DNA from: Bacteriovorax stolpii
GTDB lineage: Bacteria > Bdellovibrionota > Bacteriovoracia > Bacteriovoracales > Bacteriovoracaceae
Reading direction: 5' to 3'
Assembly (NCBI GenBank): GCA_945883845.1
Contig: CAMCYI010000007.1
Coordinates: forward strand, 62,001 to 126,000
DNA: 64,000 nt
In this document: piece by piece, positions 9,682 through 18,607 of the stretch
How the letters are laid out: every line of letters starts with the position of its first letter
Position numbering within the stretch: position 1 is the first letter of the stretch
Program-made: the position numbers and the translations under genes
The notes under the pieces: generated by a model
The model's input: only the letters and a program-made list of their open reading frames with translations
What the model was told of the DNA's origin: nothing
The model's database searches: none

Positions 9682-10575
9682 TTAGAATTTTAAGATCGCA
9701 GAGAGGGCCGTATCAACCAGGCTCTCTTTCTTGTAGATATATGTTCCCTTACCAAAACTCTCGGAGAATCGCTGAGCGAACTCAACGCCGAAGCGTGGGC
9801 CTACCCATCCAACTCCATACCCATAGCCACGAAGCTTGGTGATATTGTCGTAAGAGCGTCCGCCGCGAATAAAGAAATCATCAAAAAGATTCATTTGAAT
9901 GGCGACACCCCAGAGAGACTTGTCCATGACATCTTTGGAATATTGGGAACCTACGTCTGCCATGAGAATGAGAGAACTGGTCATTGCTTGCTGGAATCCA
10001 ATCAGAACTCTTTCATCACCTGGATTTGTGCGGGTCGGATCCACAATAACTAAACCGAGATAACTTCCTTCGTTGAGAATGAAAGTTGAGCCTACTCTCA
10101 TCTGATGATGGGTGCGATGACGCTTGTTGTATTTTTTCGGAAGAGTGTCCCGGATGTAATTATAGCTGAACCCTACCGCACCTTCTGCCCCTACAGGGGC
10201 TGCGCCGTGGAAAACCATTTTTTCGCGCCCAAAACGATTTTCATCTTGTTGAAGATAAGCAATCCCGCCCTTTACCCCAGCAGAATGGTCGGACAAAAAA
10301 TACCCCGAAGACTTATTATTTTTTGGGAACTTATCCGGGATTGTTTTTCGCAGAGAGTTTTCCTTACGCAACGAGGTTGAATAAGATTGTAGGGAAGCTG
10401 AAGAATCCCCAAAAAATGCTGCAGACGCTGGATTAAGAATGGCGGCTTCGGTAGAAAGTATGCTCGCGACACCCGTACCGGCAGTTGAGTTTAAGCGGGT
10501 TGTCTGGAACTCACGAATCTGGGCGAAAGCATGTCCTGCTGTGAGTATTGTTGCTAAAATAATTAACTTCTTCAT
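9682..10575 (-). CDS. exported outer-membrane protein, probable beta-barrel
   Basis: A 297-residue protein with a signal peptide (MKKLIILATILTAGHAFAQ, cleavage after residue 18). The mature part is rich in alternating polar and aromatic residues, and the N-terminal STAGTGVASILSTEAAILNPASAAFFG resembles the start of FadL/PorV-like outer-membrane proteins, where an NPA motif lies near the barrel plug. The C-terminus ends in a hydrophobic residue plus Phe (SAILKF), typical of barrel insertion signals. No specific ligand can be assigned. It starts the minus-strand run toward def and diverges from galU. Confidence 0.65.
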   Translation of the reverse strand: MKKLIILATILTAGHAFAQIREFQTTRLNSTAGTGVASILSTEAAILNPASAAFFGDSSASLQSYSTSLRKENSLRKTIPDKFPKNNKSSGYFLSDHSAGVKGGIAYLQQDENRFGREKMVFHGAAPVGAEGAVGFSYNYIRDTLPKKYNKRHRTHHQMRVGSTFILNEGSYLGLVIVDPTRTNPGDERVLIGFQQAMTSSLILMADVGSQYSKDVMDKSLWGVAIQMNLFDDFFIRGGRSYDNITKLRGYGYGVGWVGPRFGVEFAQRFSESFGKGTYIYKKESLVDTALSAILKF

Positions 10576-10586
10576 AATGAAAAATG

Positions 10587-10605
10587 TAGAGAAAAAATAT
10601 CTCTA
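10587..10605. promoter_or_regulatory. inverted repeat in the divergent galU / barrel-protein intergenic gap
   Basis: TAGAGA and TCTCTA form a perfect 6-bp inverted repeat around seven A/T bases. It lies in the 45-base gap between two divergent genes, so it could be an operator affecting both, or a small hairpin in either leader. The sequence alone cannot decide. Confidence 0.3.
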
Positions 10606-10620
10606 AAACAAGGAACATTT

Positions 10621-11505
10621 GTGAAAATCAGAAAAGCCATTATTCCTATCGCCGGTAAGGGCACTCGTTTTCTCCCAGCGACCAAACAAATAGCCAAAGA
10701 AATCATTCCGATCATTAATACGCCCATGATTCATTACGTAGTCAAAGAAGCTGTTGAAGCCGGCATCGAGCAGATTATTTTTGTGACTTCTTCAGGGAAG
10801 TTTTCAGTGGAAGATTACTTCGACAGAAACCTTGAACTCGAAGCGTATCTCGAGAGAAATAATAAATTCAAAGAACTCGAATTAATCCGCAAGATCGGCT
10901 CCATGGTAGATGTGACTGCCGTCAGACAAAAAGAGCAATTAGGCCTTGGCCACGCTGTCCTGATGGCCAAAAATATGATTGGTGATGAACCATTCGCTGT
11001 TCTGCTCGGTGACGACATCGTTATCAATAAAGTTCCTGCGATCAAGCAGCTTATGGATGTTTCAATGGGAAATAACGGAGCGTCTGTCATTGGCGTGATG
11101 GAAGTTCCTAAAAGTGACACGAGTAAGTACGGAATTGTGAAAGGGGACATCGTTAACGAGAAGACTCTTCGGATGACGGGTATGGTGGAAAAACCGAAGC
11201 CTGAGGACGCGCCGACCAATCTTGCCACTCCTGGTCGATATATTCTTACTCCAGATATTTTTACGATCCTGGAAAAAATCCCACGTGGTGCAGGCAACGA
11301 GTATCAACTTACTGACGCGATCAACGTTCTTTGCATGGAAAAGGATGTTTTTGCTTATCGCTTTGAAGGCGAAAGATTCGATACTGGAAATGTTCACGGT
11401 TATCTCGATGCAACGGTAGATTTTGCTCTGAAAGATCCGGAGACTCGTGATAAATTTGTCGCGTCTTTAAAAATTCGTCTTGCAAAATATGGAATCCAAC
11501 TATGA
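10621..11505 (+). CDS. galU: UTP-glucose-1-phosphate uridylyltransferase
   Basis: GalU makes UDP-glucose from UTP and glucose 1-phosphate for envelope polysaccharides. The 294-residue protein starts with the nucleotidyl-transferase motif AGKGTRFLPATK and keeps the conserved KEIIPI segment, the GLGHAV region, LLGDD and VEKPKP. Translation begins at a GTG at 10621, five bases after AAGGAA. Its stop codon overlaps the next gene by four bases (ATGA), so it is co-transcribed with the exported protein and priA. Confidence 0.96.
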   Translation: MKIRKAIIPIAGKGTRFLPATKQIAKEIIPIINTPMIHYVVKEAVEAGIEQIIFVTSSGKFSVEDYFDRNLELEAYLERNNKFKELELIRKIGSMVDVTAVRQKEQLGLGHAVLMAKNMIGDEPFAVLLGDDIVINKVPAIKQLMDVSMGNNGASVIGVMEVPKSDTSKYGIVKGDIVNEKTLRMTGMVEKPKPEDAPTNLATPGRYILTPDIFTILEKIPRGAGNEYQLTDAINVLCMEKDVFAYRFEGERFDTGNVHGYLDATVDFALKDPETRDKFVASLKIRLAKYGIQL

Positions 11506-12491
11506 TTAAGTTTCTCGCCCTCTTAGTTCTTTCATCTTCTGCGTGGTCTTACGTTCCGACTGTTGAATCCCTTTTTCGTCACGGGGCCAATCCAGACCTT
11601 ACTGCTAATGGTGTTGTCCTGAATCTCGTTGTAAAAAAGATTCATTCCACAGCAGCCGAACCAACTGGCGAGGTATCTCTACTGAAAGAAGAAAAAGCGG
11701 AAGATTATTATAAGCTGTACTTCAATCGAATATCAAATGAAGGACTAAAAGTTTCCCAAGGCCGTTTTAACAATGCGAGTTTTGCAGAAACAGCACTTGA
11801 GCAAAAGATTTATTTTCCAAACTTCTCCGCCTACACAGTAAAGGGAAGTGTCGAGCAACTGGAAAGAGGATTACTTTTCTCTGCACTTAATTCGATACTT
11901 TTTAATAACGGTGCCCATATGGTTAACTACCTTAAGAGCCTCGGGATTCCTGTTCGTTTAAATAACGATTTAATTAATCGTGAAAAAATCGATTATCTCG
12001 CGAGCTATAAGCGGTATCTGAACCTCATCAGTCGAGATCGTAATGCCCGAAAAACAGAACCGAATCCGCTCAAGCCGGAGGATCCTGTTGCAAAGGCTAG
12101 AATTGATTCGATCATGGCCGGATCAATGTATATCGACACTCATCAAGTGAAGCTTGGACGTGAAGACGGAGAGATGGCATGGATTGTAGAAGCAGGAAAT
12201 TTTCATGCAGTGGTTTCCTACAAAACCCGGGACGTGCTGAAACTATCTTATAAATCCCAGGCCGGTGATGTTGAATTTAGTTTCAAAGACTACTGGCTTG
12301 CAAATGGTTCACACAGTGCTCCTCGCTATGTGCTGATCAAAACTCTTACGGGCGAAAACTACCAGGTTGAAATCACCAGCATGAAACATTTTGTTGAGAG
12401 AGATGACGAACTCGTGAGACGTCTGAACCGTTGGGAGCAGATTCTCAAAGGCAAAAATAATACTGATCCTCGCCCTGAATTTCTTCTTTAA
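11502..12491 (+). CDS. exported protein of unknown function
   Basis: A 329-residue protein with a short signal peptide (MIKFLALLVLSSSAWS, cleavage near residue 16). I recognise no domain. The mature protein is largely predicted beta, with a segment of alternating residues near the C-terminus (VKLGREDGEMAWIVEAGNF to KFSYKSQAG-like strands). It is joined to galU by a four-base overlap and to priA by a TAATG overlap, so it is part of the same message. A lipid-carrier or envelope role would suit its neighbours but is only a guess. Confidence 0.6.
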   Translation: MIKFLALLVLSSSAWSYVPTVESLFRHGANPDLTANGVVLNLVVKKIHSTAAEPTGEVSLLKEEKAEDYYKLYFNRISNEGLKVSQGRFNNASFAETALEQKIYFPNFSAYTVKGSVEQLERGLLFSALNSILFNNGAHMVNYLKSLGIPVRLNNDLINREKIDYLASYKRYLNLISRDRNARKTEPNPLKPEDPVAKARIDSIMAGSMYIDTHQVKLGREDGEMAWIVEAGNFHAVVSYKTRDVLKLSYKSQAGDVEFSFKDYWLANGSHSAPRYVLIKTLTGENYQVEITSMKHFVERDDELVRRLNRWEQILKGKNNTDPRPEFLL

Positions 12492-14503
12492 TGAATGTCG
12501 CCCGCATTGCTGTTAACTATCCTCTAAAAAATAACGGTCTCCTTTATTTTTATGAGGGAGTATTGGAGCGCGGGCAAATAGTTGTGGTTCCACTCGGACA
12601 TCGCACCTCCCAGGGGTGTGTAATCTCCACTGATGAATCTGAATCTGTTGAGTACAAGCAAACTCCTCAAGACAAGATGAAAACGGTTATCTCCGTCGTT
12701 CCGGACTTAAAACTCAACGAGAAAGAATTGGAGCTCTATGAGTGGATGGCCGGATACTATCACTATGGCCTGGGCCAGCTCATCTTTGATTGCCTGCCTG
12801 AACCCAAGGTACTAAAAAAACCAAAACCACTGAACATGGAGAATGGCGAAGGCAAGGCCCTGGAGTTCTCACCGAATCCCACACAGCAAGAAATTATTGA
12901 TAAAATTTCCTTGAGCTTGAATGAGTTTAAGCGTTTCCTGGTTCACGGAGTGACAGGTTCCGGTAAAACAATTGTTTATCTGGAGCTCATTCGTAAAACA
13001 ATCGCACAGGGGAAAAGCGTACTTTTTTTACTTCCGGAAATTAACCTGACTCCGCAGTTTACATCAACCTTTGCGCGCTATCTCGATTGTCCCATTTTCT
13101 CTTATCACTCTGAGATTCCTGCAGCTCAGAAATATCAGATCTGGCAGTATGCCCGAACGGCGAATTCGCCGGCCCTTATCCTGGGTGTCCGAAGTTCTAT
13201 TTTCATTCCTTTGGAAAATTTAGGAATTATTATCATTGATGAAGAGCACGATACATCGTTTAAGCAGGATGACAGGTGTCCTTATAATGCCCGTGATGTT
13301 GCTACAAAAAAAGCGCAGCAGATGAACATCCCTCTCGTTATGGGGTCAGCGACGCCAAGTATTGAGTCCTATGCTCAGTTTCATAAACAGCCACTAGAGA
13401 CTCAGCGTTTTGAGATGAGAGAAAGGGCAGGGCAGGCGTTTCTTCCCGCGGTGACATTGATCGATGCCAGAGCTAAGAAAAAAGAAAAAAACGAAGACGA
13501 TATATGGCCTCTGGTGCCAGCATCAGTGACTGCCATCAAGGAAGCACTGGAAAGAGACGAACAGGTTCTTGTTTTTGTAAATAGACTTGGGTTCGCAAAC
13601 TACCTACAGTGTCGTGCGTGCGGCCATCAGTTCGCATGTCCCAACTGCTCTGTGACGTTGAGATACTATAAGAAAAAAAATCATCTTGCTTGCCATTATT
13701 GTGACTATAAAGAGCCTATGCCGGGGGAGTGTCCGGCCTGCGGGAATCTCACGATGTCACATAAGGGTTTTGGTACAGAAAAAGTTCAGGAAGTTTTACA
13801 GAAAATTTTTCCAGAGAAACAAATCGATAGATTCGATCGTGATGAAATAAAAAACTTCAAGCAACTTGAAGAGAGACTCGCGGATTTTCATAGCGGAAAG
13901 ATCCGGATGATGGTGGGCACTCAGATGCTTTCCAAGGGACACAACTTTGAAAAAGTAAAACTAGTTTTGATTCTCGGAATAGATAGTCAGTTGAATTTTC
14001 CGGATTTCAGGGCAACAGAGCGAGTCTACCAGACTCTCACTCAGGTTTCAGGTAGAGCGGGCCGTTATTCTCAGGATGGTAAGGTTGTTATTCAGACACT
14101 GAATCCGGAAAATGAACTCTTTCGAATTGTGAAAGAACACGGCTTCGATGAGTTCTACCAGGATGAAGTCAAGATCAGAGAAATGGGAAGTGTTCCTCCT
14201 TTCAACAGACTTGTCATGATTCATTTCACAGGAAGATTTCAGGATAAGCTAATTACCCATGTGACCGAGCAAGTGGGTCCCCTCGCTAGAAATCTCATCC
14301 GTTCGCACTTTCCTGAAGTGGCCGTTCTTGGGCCTCGTCCTGCGACCATCGAAAGAAAGTCCAACCAGTTTACTTGGTCATTACTTTTAAAATCCAAAGA
14401 CCTCACCCAGCTCCATAACTTTTTGAAATCGTTTGAAATGAACTACAAATCATTGAGTTCCGTCACCTATAAAATCGATGTTGACCCTTATACCCTCATG
14501 TAA
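12491..14503 (+). CDS. priA: primosomal protein N' (replication restart helicase)
   Basis: PriA recognises stalled forks and reloads the replicative helicase. The 670-residue protein has an N-terminal DNA-binding domain (about 1-115), Walker A GVTGSGKT at 153-160, DEEH as Walker B, motif III GSATPSIES, and the cysteine-rich zinc insertion (CRACGHQFACPNC, CHYC, CPACG). Motifs V and VI appear as GTQMLSKGHNF and QVSGRAGR. The ATG overlaps the previous stop by one base (TAATG). Confidence 0.97.
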   Translation: MNVARIAVNYPLKNNGLLYFYEGVLERGQIVVVPLGHRTSQGCVISTDESESVEYKQTPQDKMKTVISVVPDLKLNEKELELYEWMAGYYHYGLGQLIFDCLPEPKVLKKPKPLNMENGEGKALEFSPNPTQQEIIDKISLSLNEFKRFLVHGVTGSGKTIVYLELIRKTIAQGKSVLFLLPEINLTPQFTSTFARYLDCPIFSYHSEIPAAQKYQIWQYARTANSPALILGVRSSIFIPLENLGIIIIDEEHDTSFKQDDRCPYNARDVATKKAQQMNIPLVMGSATPSIESYAQFHKQPLETQRFEMRERAGQAFLPAVTLIDARAKKKEKNEDDIWPLVPASVTAIKEALERDEQVLVFVNRLGFANYLQCRACGHQFACPNCSVTLRYYKKKNHLACHYCDYKEPMPGECPACGNLTMSHKGFGTEKVQEVLQKIFPEKQIDRFDRDEIKNFKQLEERLADFHSGKIRMMVGTQMLSKGHNFEKVKLVLILGIDSQLNFPDFRATERVYQTLTQVSGRAGRYSQDGKVVIQTLNPENELFRIVKEHGFDEFYQDEVKIREMGSVPPFNRLVMIHFTGRFQDKLITHVTEQVGPLARNLIRSHFPEVAVLGPRPATIERKSNQFTWSLLLKSKDLTQLHNFLKSFEMNYKSLSSVTYKIDVDPYTLM

Positions 14504-14571
14504 ATATTCAAGTTATCCGCAGAATCCACCGTTAAGGACGTTAAGAAAGAAACTTCCGTTTTGAGGAAATT

Positions 14572-16797
14572 ATGAAAAAGACTCTGATTGTTCTTCTCTC
14601 ATTTTGTGCTCTGTCCGCTATCGCTGACACGAGAAGTGAGCTTCGTGCTTACCAAAGGTCACTCGGTGCCTCGGGTCCCGCTTCACCTGGTTCGCCAGCA
14701 AGACCTGGAGTTGTGACAGCTGGTCCGGAGAGACTCACGACAGTCACTCGCTGTGATGAACCAAGACAAACATCTCTTCCACTTTCTTCATTACTAGATC
14801 TCGTCTTGGACGCAGATCCGAAAATAACAGTTGATCATGACCCACGCGGTGGAGTTCTTACAGTTTCTGGTCCGGAAATGATTGGTAACTGTAATGCGAT
14901 GATCGAGCCAAAACTTAAAGGCAAAGAGATCTCAGGCAGAATGACTTACGCGATCGAATTCGCTTTCAAGCAAGGCGAAGAATGTACTTTTGTTAAAGAT
15001 GCTGCCGGTGCGGATACAACAGTCATCAAAGACTGTAAGTACAAAATTAAGAAAAAAGTCGGGGATGAAATTACGAACCTCGAGCCTTCTTTTGAACCAT
15101 CTCTTACTGGTTTTAGAAAATGTCTTACTGACTCTGGCGTTATCAAAGCCGATGGAAAAATCAATGCGGATGGAATTTATCCTGAAGGCATTAACTTTCC
15201 TTTCGGAAACGTAAAAGACTCAGGGGACGTTGTCTTTATGTCTCACGGTCAGAGTTCAGTGACGGAAAGAGCTGCATACGGAAGCTTCCTCATGAACGAT
15301 GGATGTGACTACTTTGAAAAAATTTCTGCCAATGGTGTTCGCGTTTATTCTGCTGAAGAAACAGATAACCTTTCACTTCAAGCTCAAGCCGATTCACTTC
15401 GCTCTTGTCCACTTGATCAGTTGACCCAGCTTTCTGACTTTATCGAAAGAAACCCGGCCTTCAATGATCTCGTTGCTCACCGTGAATCACTACTCCTCGA
15501 TGCTGCGAAAGCGTCTGCAAGAAAATTTGCTGCCGGCTCTCCGAGTGATGAAGACTTTGCGGTACTCGATAGCTTTAACAAGTACATTCTCCAGCCAAAA
15601 ATTGAAGAAATGAAAGCTCTCTATGCTGAGATCCAGTCTCTTCAAAGTGGTCCTGATAAAACAGCTAAGCAAACCCGCCTGAATGCTCTCAAAGCTGAAC
15701 TCGCAAGCTTCAATCAAAGACCATATTTTGAATCGGCACAAGTTGATAAGCTCATGGCAGAAGGTAACTTCGATGCTGCTGAAAAACTTTATGGCATCAG
15801 AGTGTCAATGGCCGTGTTCGCAAAACTCGGACAGAAAGTTAACAACGTTGACATCACAGCTGAGTCTGCTGAGTCACAGATTAGCCAGATTCGTGTTCAG
15901 TTTAGTAACAACATCGTCACTGAAAAAGAAAAATTTGAAATTCGCACTGGTCAATCGTCAGGTCAAACTGTTGCGATGGCCGAAGCAGCTCTTACAATCA
16001 GACAAGCTATCCAGCAACTTGCTCAGGAGAGACAGGAACTGATTCAGGAAGCTCAACAAAGATGTTCACAATATTGGGTTAACCGTCAGAACTGTATGGC
16101 AGATCTCCAGGACGACCTCGCTGATATTCAGGAAGAGGCAGTTGCATTGCAAGCTGAGGCTACTGAAATCGACGGTAAAGTTCGTTCATACGCTGAACTC
16201 GAAGCGAAGGGTTGTGTCGCCGCTGCTCAACAGAATGGCGAGCGTGTTACTGAACGTGAATGTAGAAGCCGTCTGAATCAACAGGTTGCTCAGATCACTT
16301 CTCAAGCTCAACAAGGCCAGCAAGGTCAACAGGGTCAGCAACAGCAGCTGGCCCAGCAGCAGGCCATGATGCAACAGCAGCAACAACAACAGCAGCAAAT
16401 GATGATGCAGCAGCAGACATCACTGTATCCGCAAAACTCTGGTTTCAGCTTCAGCGGAAATCTTGGATTGGGAATGCAGTCACCGCAAATGTATATGGGT
16501 CAGGGATCTATGATGGGCGCTTCATCTATGTATTCTCCCTACGGCATGGGTTCTTACGGAATGAATGGAATGAACGGAATGTCTTCTCCCTATATGTCTT
16601 CGCCATACATGAACGGAATGGGTGGTATGGGGCAGATGGGTATGCAAGCAGGATATGGGATGCAGCAGTCTCCCTATATGATGGGTGGCATGGGTCAGAT
16701 GGGAATGGGTATGGGCGGCATGGGGATGACAAACCCGGGCATGATGTCTTCCCCGTATATGTCATCACCATATATGAACACTGGAACGTTTCGTTAA
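14572..16797 (+). CDS. exported protein with a Gln-rich linker and a Met/Gly/Tyr-rich tail
   Basis: I do not recognise this 741-residue protein. It has a signal peptide (MKKTLIVLLSFCALSAIA), a cysteine-containing N-terminal domain (to about residue 270), a helical, charged middle region with coiled-coil character (about 270-565), then poly-Gln (about 580-618) and a tail built from SSPYM, GMGGM and NGM units. The tail resembles low-complexity, possibly surface-exposed or self-associating sequences. A GAGGAAATT ribosome site precedes the ATG. It faces the porin-like gene with four bases between the stops and no obvious terminator. Confidence 0.6.
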   Translation: MKKTLIVLLSFCALSAIADTRSELRAYQRSLGASGPASPGSPARPGVVTAGPERLTTVTRCDEPRQTSLPLSSLLDLVLDADPKITVDHDPRGGVLTVSGPEMIGNCNAMIEPKLKGKEISGRMTYAIEFAFKQGEECTFVKDAAGADTTVIKDCKYKIKKKVGDEITNLEPSFEPSLTGFRKCLTDSGVIKADGKINADGIYPEGINFPFGNVKDSGDVVFMSHGQSSVTERAAYGSFLMNDGCDYFEKISANGVRVYSAEETDNLSLQAQADSLRSCPLDQLTQLSDFIERNPAFNDLVAHRESLLLDAAKASARKFAAGSPSDEDFAVLDSFNKYILQPKIEEMKALYAEIQSLQSGPDKTAKQTRLNALKAELASFNQRPYFESAQVDKLMAEGNFDAAEKLYGIRVSMAVFAKLGQKVNNVDITAESAESQISQIRVQFSNNIVTEKEKFEIRTGQSSGQTVAMAEAALTIRQAIQQLAQERQELIQEAQQRCSQYWVNRQNCMADLQDDLADIQEEAVALQAEATEIDGKVRSYAELEAKGCVAAAQQNGERVTERECRSRLNQQVAQITSQAQQGQQGQQGQQQQLAQQQAMMQQQQQQQQQMMMQQQTSLYPQNSGFSFSGNLGLGMQSPQMYMGQGSMMGASSMYSPYGMGSYGMNGMNGMSSPYMSSPYMNGMGGMGQMGMQAGYGMQQSPYMMGGMGQMGMGMGGMGMTNPGMMSSPYMSSPYMNTGTFR
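16309..16425 (+). repeat. CAG/CAA-rich tract encoding poly-glutamine
   Basis: Within the exported Gln/Met-rich protein, CAG and CAA codons are repeated with interspersed GGT and ATG codons. The alternation of CAG with CAA keeps the tract from being a pure triplet repeat, although slippage remains possible. Confidence 0.75.
16486..16785 (+). repeat. imperfect repeats encoding SSPYM and GMGGMGQM units
   Basis: The last 100 codons of the exported protein are assembled from short repeating units: TCT-TCN-CCN-TAT-ATG occurs several times, and GGN-ATG-GGN runs alternate with it. This is a within-gene degenerate repeat, and copy number may vary between strains. Confidence 0.7.
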
Positions 16798-16801
16798 TTA
16801 A

Positions 16802-18325
16802 TTAAAACTCGAGGGTGGCCTTCAGGCTGCCCCCGTGAACGTTGTTAAGCGAAAGTGTATCCGAGCTGTTTGTGAATTTGTAGTAATCACCCACGAACCA
16901 GTAACCGTAGCCACCGCTGATTGTGACATTCGGATTCCAGCGATAATCAAATCCAAAATCTAATTCGTATCCCATGTCGTCGTTCTGCTTTTGAGTAGAA
17001 TTGAACGAATAGTTTTCTTCGTGGTGATATCCGCGTTTGCCGGCCTTCGCTGTTTCCATAGCACTTGCCATGATCAAAGCACTCTTCCAGGTCCACTTAT
17101 CAGTTTTGTAATTGCCGAGAAATTTAAAAAAACGAGTGTTCGTGATTGATGAATCAAAGATAGAGCGGCCGCCTTCAGTGAAGCCTGGGTAGTAGTAGCG
17201 GAACATAAGTTCTGCGATCTGATAGTTTGGATGGAGGTAAGCTGCTTCAAACTTGTTTGAACTTCCTTTATCTCCGCTAATTTGCCCGGCCTTGATTCCC
17301 ATGTCCCATTTCGGATTGAGGTCATAAGTTGCGTCGACGATGTAGGCAGAGGCAGAAAGCTTCGAAGCTCTTTCAGCTGATCCGTAAACGTTACCGTAAT
17401 CACCGGATTGCAATGAAGCTTCTCCTGCGATTTTGAACTTGTTCCATTTTTTTGAAAAATATGGCTCGATAACAGTCACAGAAGTTTTTCCACGTTCAGC
17501 ACCTGTTGCTACCGTGTCAGTATCGGCTTCATTTGTTTTGTAGAAAGAAGCTTTTCTCTCTGAAGATCTTTTAGCGTAGAGAATGCTGACAACAAAATCA
17601 CGGTTCTTATTATCGTACTGAGCTGTGAGACCCATTTCTCTTACGTCCCAACCACCAGCAGGTTCAGAACCAGCGCCACCAGTTTTGCCATTGTTATACG
17701 AACTGATTTTTGCGTAATAAGGAGTAAGACTAAAATTCCCAATGGTCATCTGAGCTTCGATACCGTCATACATTGTGAAAAAACGATCCCACGAATCGTT
17801 TCCGTTGTCCCAGACAACACCGAGACCGTAGTGCTTTGACATACGACCGATTTTTACGAGGGCTGTATCAGCATAAAGCTCCATGTACATCTGGTTAACG
17901 TTAAGTGCACTTCTCTGCGCAGATGAAGTGTAGAAATAAGTATTGTTTCCTGAGCCGTCAGCTGTCGTTGTTGAGTTATCACCAGCGAATCCACCACGTA
18001 GGTAACCGGATGAGAGTTCACCTTTAAGTGTCACACCATCGTTTACGATAATTTGTGGATTGAGTTTGAAAACATATGTTTGAAAAGTAGCACCATTATC
18101 TCCGCTACGAATTCCCTGTGTACCATTTCTAGTTGAACCAGCCGGATCATTAGGAAGAGGCTTTTCAGCATCTGTAATCGTATCATTTGTACGACGCATA
18201 TTACTGATCATGGTCGTGTCGACTCCAAAAGTACCAGTCCAGTCGATGGGAAGGGCCATGGCCGAATTGATGCTCAGAGTAGAAAGTGTGGCAATAGCAG
18301 TAATACGGAACCATTTAACGGTCAC
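16802..18325 (-). CDS. porin-like outer-membrane beta-barrel protein
   Basis: A 507-residue protein starting at a GTG preceded by AGGAG at five bases. The N-terminal signal peptide ends near SAMA (residue 24). The rest is dominated by amphipathic beta strands separated by Gly/Asn/Asp-rich turns, and the final residues SLKATLEF end in Phe, the usual barrel assembly signal. It resembles large porins or alginate/OprD-like channels in size, but no specific family can be named. The 5' leader has a GACTC/GAGTC inverted repeat (18344-18361). Confidence 0.7.
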   Translation of the reverse strand: MTVKWFRITAIATLSTLSINSAMALPIDWTGTFGVDTTMISNMRRTNDTITDAEKPLPNDPAGSTRNGTQGIRSGDNGATFQTYVFKLNPQIIVNDGVTLKGELSSGYLRGGFAGDNSTTTADGSGNNTYFYTSSAQRSALNVNQMYMELYADTALVKIGRMSKHYGLGVVWDNGNDSWDRFFTMYDGIEAQMTIGNFSLTPYYAKISSYNNGKTGGAGSEPAGGWDVREMGLTAQYDNKNRDFVVSILYAKRSSERKASFYKTNEADTDTVATGAERGKTSVTVIEPYFSKKWNKFKIAGEASLQSGDYGNVYGSAERASKLSASAYIVDATYDLNPKWDMGIKAGQISGDKGSSNKFEAAYLHPNYQIAELMFRYYYPGFTEGGRSIFDSSITNTRFFKFLGNYKTDKWTWKSALIMASAMETAKAGKRGYHHEENYSFNSTQKQNDDMGYELDFGFDYRWNPNVTISGGYGYWFVGDYYKFTNSSDTLSLNNVHGGSLKATLEF

Positions 18326-18361
18326 AGAGACTCCTCAGGTGTTGACTCGCTTGGGGGAGTC

Positions 18362-18490
18362 ATGAAGAAAAATTTTATGAACACGAAACTCTATAAAATC
18401 CGTCTGAATGTGGAAAGCCCGAAGCACAAAAAACGCTCTGCTTTTATGAGGATGACTTGCAAAAAAGCTTTGGGTAATCTATATTCCTGA
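18362..18490 (+). CDS. possible small basic protein (42 residues)
   Basis: An open frame of 42 codons, rich in Lys and Arg, starts at an ATG two bases after GGGGGAG. It fills most of the gap between the porin-like gene and tRNA-Gln and overlaps the presumed tRNA promoter. The spacing of the ribosome site is short and there is no homology to judge by, so it may be chance. Confidence 0.22.
   Translation: MKKNFMNTKLYKIRLNVESPKHKKRSAFMRMTCKKALGNLYS
18457..18485 (+). promoter_or_regulatory. sigma-70-type promoter of tRNA-Gln
   Basis: TTGCAA (18457-18462) and TATATT (18480-18485) are separated by 17 bases. The predicted start near 18492 would place a short leader before the tRNA at 18510. prs, 23 bases after the tRNA, may share this transcript. 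Confidence 0.55.
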
Positions 18491-18509
18491 GAACGCAAAA
18501 AGTATCTGT

Positions 18510-18584
18510 AGGGGTGTCGACAAGTGGTAAGTCAGCAGATTTTGATTCTGCCATTCGTAGGTTCGATCCCTGCCACCCCTACCA
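18510..18584 (+). tRNA. tRNA-Gln (anticodon TTG)
   Basis: The 75-base cloverleaf has an AGGGGTG/CACCCCT acceptor stem, U8, a D-arm, a GCAGA/TCTGC anticodon stem with loop TTTTGAT and anticodon TTG at 18542-18544, a GTTCGAT T-loop and an encoded CCA end. It reads the CAA/CAG glutamine codons. Confidence 0.97.
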
Positions 18585-18607
18585 CCTTTTTCATCTAGGA
18601 GTTCAGA

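Noticed and set aside
10815..11297. 160-codon open frame antisense to galU
   Set aside because: It is a shadow of galU: no ribosome site, no domain, and it lies wholly inside a well-supported gene.
16186..16398. leucine-rich open frame antisense to the poly-Gln tract
   Set aside because: A simple mirror of CAG/CAA repeats (CTG/TTG), not a gene.
18344..18361. GACTC/GAGTC inverted repeat before the porin-like gene as a terminator
   Set aside because: The stem is only five pairs, has an 8-base loop and no T-run; it is at best a weak leader hairpin.
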